Assembly: GCA_028693055.1 (NCBI GenBank)
Contig: JAQUWD010000001.1
Coordinates: 87,222 to 151,221, forward strand
From: Eubacteriales bacterium
GTDB taxonomy: Bacteria > Bacillota > Clostridia > Christensenellales > Aristaeellaceae
Direction of reading: 5' to 3'
DNA length: 64,000 bases
In this document: in pieces, positions 62,281 through 64,000 of the stretch
Position numbering within the stretch: position 1 is the first letter of the stretch
Layout of the letters: each line of letters opens with the position of its first letter
Program-made: the position numbers and the translations under genes
Notes under the pieces: generated by a model
The model's database searches: none
Told to the model about the DNA's origin: nothing
What the model saw: only the letters and a program-made list of their open reading frames with translations

Positions 62281-63396
62281 TCACAGCTGAATCAGCTCGT
62301 AGTCCATTCGACCCAGACCGATCTTCTGCCCGTGCTCCAAGGCACTGCGCCAGTTGGTTTCGGGTGTGACGTCGGTGAAGTGGTCATGGTGCGCATGCCC
62401 ATGTTTTTCCAGCAGACTTCCGGGCATGGTGGGTTGTGCGTTCACGGCATCGGCACAGGCCATGTCCAGCGCCACGGGGTCGAAGGACGCAAACATACCC
62501 ACATCGGGGACGATAGCAATGTCGTTTTCCCCGTGGCAGTCGCAGTAGGGTGCTACATCCATCACCATGTTGATGTGGAAGCTGGGACGACCCTGCACCA
62601 CGGCCTTGGCGTATTCGGCGATCTTGCAGTTCAGCACGTCGTTGACTTCGTCAAAGGCGGCCAGCACAGCGTCCTTGGGGCATACGCCGATGCAGCGTCC
62701 GTAGCCGACGCACTTGTCATGGTCGATGTGCGCTTTACCATTCGTGATGACAGGTGCACCATGAGCGCAAATATGACTGCACTTGCCGCAGCCCACACAG
62801 GCGGACGTATCGACGCTGGGCTTGCCCGCACTGTGCATTTCCATCTTGCCTGCACGGGAACCGCTGCCCATGCCGAGGTTTTTGAGTGCACCGCCAAAGC
62901 CCGTCAGCTCATGCCCCTTGAAGTGCGCCAGCGAGATCACGATGTCAGCGTCTATGATGGCGCTACCGATCTTCGCTTCCTTGACGTACTCACCGCCTTC
63001 TACGGGGACGAGCCGCTCCTCGGTTCCCTTAAGCCCATCGGCGATGATCGTATGAACGCCTGTCATGAAGGGATTGTAGCCGTTCTTGTAGGCGCTGTCC
63101 AGATGATCCAGCGCGTTCTTGCGACCGCCGACGTACAGCGTGTTACAGTCCGTCACGAAGGGTTTGCCGCCCAAACGCTTCACATAATCACACACCACAT
63201 TGGCGTAGTTTGCACGTAGGAAAGCAAGGTTGCCCGGCTCACCGAAGTGCAGCTTTACAGCCACGAATTTGTCCTTGAAGTCGATGGATTCAAAGCCGCT
63301 GCGCTTCATCAGCCGCTCCAGCTTTTGAAGCAGGTTCGCCTCACTTGTGGCGTGCATGTCGGTAAAGTAAACCTTGGACGGGGTGGTATCACGCAT
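62281..63396 (-). CDS. DUF362 protein with two 4Fe-4S clusters
   Basis: A 371-residue protein. The DUF362 part has VAVKLHFGEPGNLAFLRANY, FVTDCNTLYVGGRKNALDHL and SLAHFKGHELTGFGGALKNL. CVGCGKCSHICAHGAP and CVGYGRCIGVCPKDAV are ferredoxin-type cluster ligands; the second set has Tyr where a Cys might be expected (CVGYGRC). Probable electron-transfer protein of anaerobes with unknown partner. It is 4 bp downstream of a MATE gene. Confidence 0.9.
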   Translation of the reverse strand: MRDTTPSKVYFTDMHATSEANLLQKLERLMKRSGFESIDFKDKFVAVKLHFGEPGNLAFLRANYANVVCDYVKRLGGKPFVTDCNTLYVGGRKNALDHLDSAYKNGYNPFMTGVHTIIADGLKGTEERLVPVEGGEYVKEAKIGSAIIDADIVISLAHFKGHELTGFGGALKNLGMGSGSRAGKMEMHSAGKPSVDTSACVGCGKCSHICAHGAPVITNGKAHIDHDKCVGYGRCIGVCPKDAVLAAFDEVNDVLNCKIAEYAKAVVQGRPSFHINMVMDVAPYCDCHGENDIAIVPDVGMFASFDPVALDMACADAVNAQPTMPGSLLEKHGHAHHDHFTDVTPETNWRSALEHGQKIGLGRMDYELIQL

Positions 63397-63400
63397 TGCT

Positions 63401-64000
63401 TTATGCCTCCTGTAAAGTTTGTTGGTTTAGCGTTGACAGGTCATGCTTGCTTCTCACATACATGACGCCCAGCATTGCGGCGCAGAGGACCCAGCTGATC
63501 GGTTCGGTCATCGCCATGCCCAAGTAGCCCCATGTGGGGATCAGCCACAGACAGGCAACAACCTTCATGGACAGTTCAATGACGCTGGACACCACAGGGA
63601 CGACCTTGCGCCCCAGGGATTGCAGGGTAGTTCGCAGCACGAGCAGGATACTGAGCGGAAAGAAGAAAGCAAAGTCAATGTTCAAGAACATCTGCGCATT
63701 CTGTGTAACAACGGGATCGACCGTACCTGTCAGCATGCGAATCAGGAACGTTCCGCCAAACACCGACACGGCGAGTGAAAACAGCGACCACGCCAGTTCA
63801 ATGCCCAGCACCTTGTGCAGCGCCGTCCCGATCCGATCCGTCCGACCCGCACCGTAGTTTTGGCTGGCAAAGGTGGCGTTTGCGGTGGCGATGGTGGAGA
63901 TGGGCATCATCAGCATTTCGAGGATTCTGCGGGCAGCGGTGTGCGCCGTGATGATCTGCGTGCCCAGCTGATTGATGGAGCGCTGCAGCAGGATCGAGCC
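63401..64000 (-). CDS. MATE-family efflux transporter (5' end outside window)
   Basis: The open frame runs off the window edge at 64000; about 199 C-terminal residues are seen. MPISTIATANATFASQNYGA and GRTDRIGTALHKVLGIELAW match the second-half repeat of MATE transporters, and hydrophobic helices follow (FAFFFPLSILLVLRTTLQSL). It is distinct from the MATE at 56496-57881. It ends 4 bp before the DUF362 start, so both are probably in one transcript. Confidence 0.88.
   Translation of the reverse strand, partial: GSILLQRSINQLGTQIITAHTAARRILEMLMMPISTIATANATFASQNYGAGRTDRIGTALHKVLGIELAWSLFSLAVSVFGGTFLIRMLTGTVDPVVTQNAQMFLNIDFAFFFPLSILLVLRTTLQSLGRKVVPVVSSVIELSMKVVACLWLIPTWGYLGMAMTEPISWVLCAAMLGVMYVRSKHDLSTLNQQTLQEA

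Overview
The window looks like the chromosome of a spore-forming, Gram-positive anaerobe of the Clostridia (Bacillota). The evidence is an intact spoIVA gene, a ylbF-like/mltG/U32-peptidase block, rubrerythrin, sortase-type (LPXTG-like) surface proteins, AgrC/LytTR and YesM/YesN two-component systems, and a lack of outer-membrane functions. Gene density is high, with mostly strong AGGAGG-type ribosome sites. I found no rRNA, tRNA, CRISPR array, prophage or intact transposon.

Layout. 1-5.4 kb (minus): a YesM/YesN two-component system followed by two LplB/LplC-type sugar permeases and a solute-binding protein cut by the window edge. 5.6-10.2 kb: tandem hairpins, spoIVA with a candidate sigma-E promoter, then a plus-strand ylbF-like/mltG/U32 (TrhP-like) operon. 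10.2-12.6 kb (minus): a 59-residue membrane protein, an ABC-2 exporter and a DUF3795 protein. 12.7-17.4 kb (minus): a six-gene operon led by a TetR-GNAT fusion, with a near-consensus promoter and a palindromic operator, carrying two more acetyltransferase genes including a GNAT-CAT fusion. 17.5-25 kb: a large membrane protein, a NagZ-type glycosidase, a CHAP-domain protein, rubrerythrin and a secreted metallo-beta-lactamase-fold protein.

25.1-36.7 kb (plus) is the first candidate novel system. A lipoprotein with a possible von Willebrand A-like core, a four-helix membrane protein, a tubulin/FtsZ-like protein and a 1263-residue protein with an Hsp70/actin-type ATPase domain lie in one tight operon. 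The last two are translationally coupled (ATGA). Glycosyltransferases flank the module and a PLP-dependent enzyme follows it.

37-52.4 kb is the second candidate. It has two sortase-anchored surface-protein tails, an AgrC-like kinase, a LytTR regulator, and a Lux-type fatty-acyl reductase set (LuxE, LuxC fused to a CoA-ligase-like domain, an acetyltransferase and another ligase) without luciferase. Two genes here are reciprocal chimeras. The LuxE N-terminal part (minus, ending near 43037) is fused to a surface-protein tail. The surface-protein signal peptide (plus, from 46033) is fused to the LuxE C-terminal part. Inverting about 43036-46591 on paper restores a 374-residue LuxE directly upstream of luxC, a 1311-residue surface protein, and the order regulator-kinase-luxE-luxC. 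This points to a genomic inversion (phase switch, recent rearrangement or assembly error) whose breakpoints share only the trinucleotide CAA. A second scar seems to lie near 49.25 kb, where the ligase ends out of frame and the next gene begins inside a domain.

52.8-64 kb is mostly minus-strand stress and redox genes: two hexapeptide acetyltransferases, a flavodoxin-like protein, a class II UvrA coupled to a MATE pump, a ferredoxin-type aldo/keto reductase, a DUF2271-rhodanese lipoprotein, an SDR (plus), an AlkZ-related protein, a DUF362 ferredoxin protein and a second MATE pump cut by the edge. Domain calls were made by reading the sequence, without database searches.
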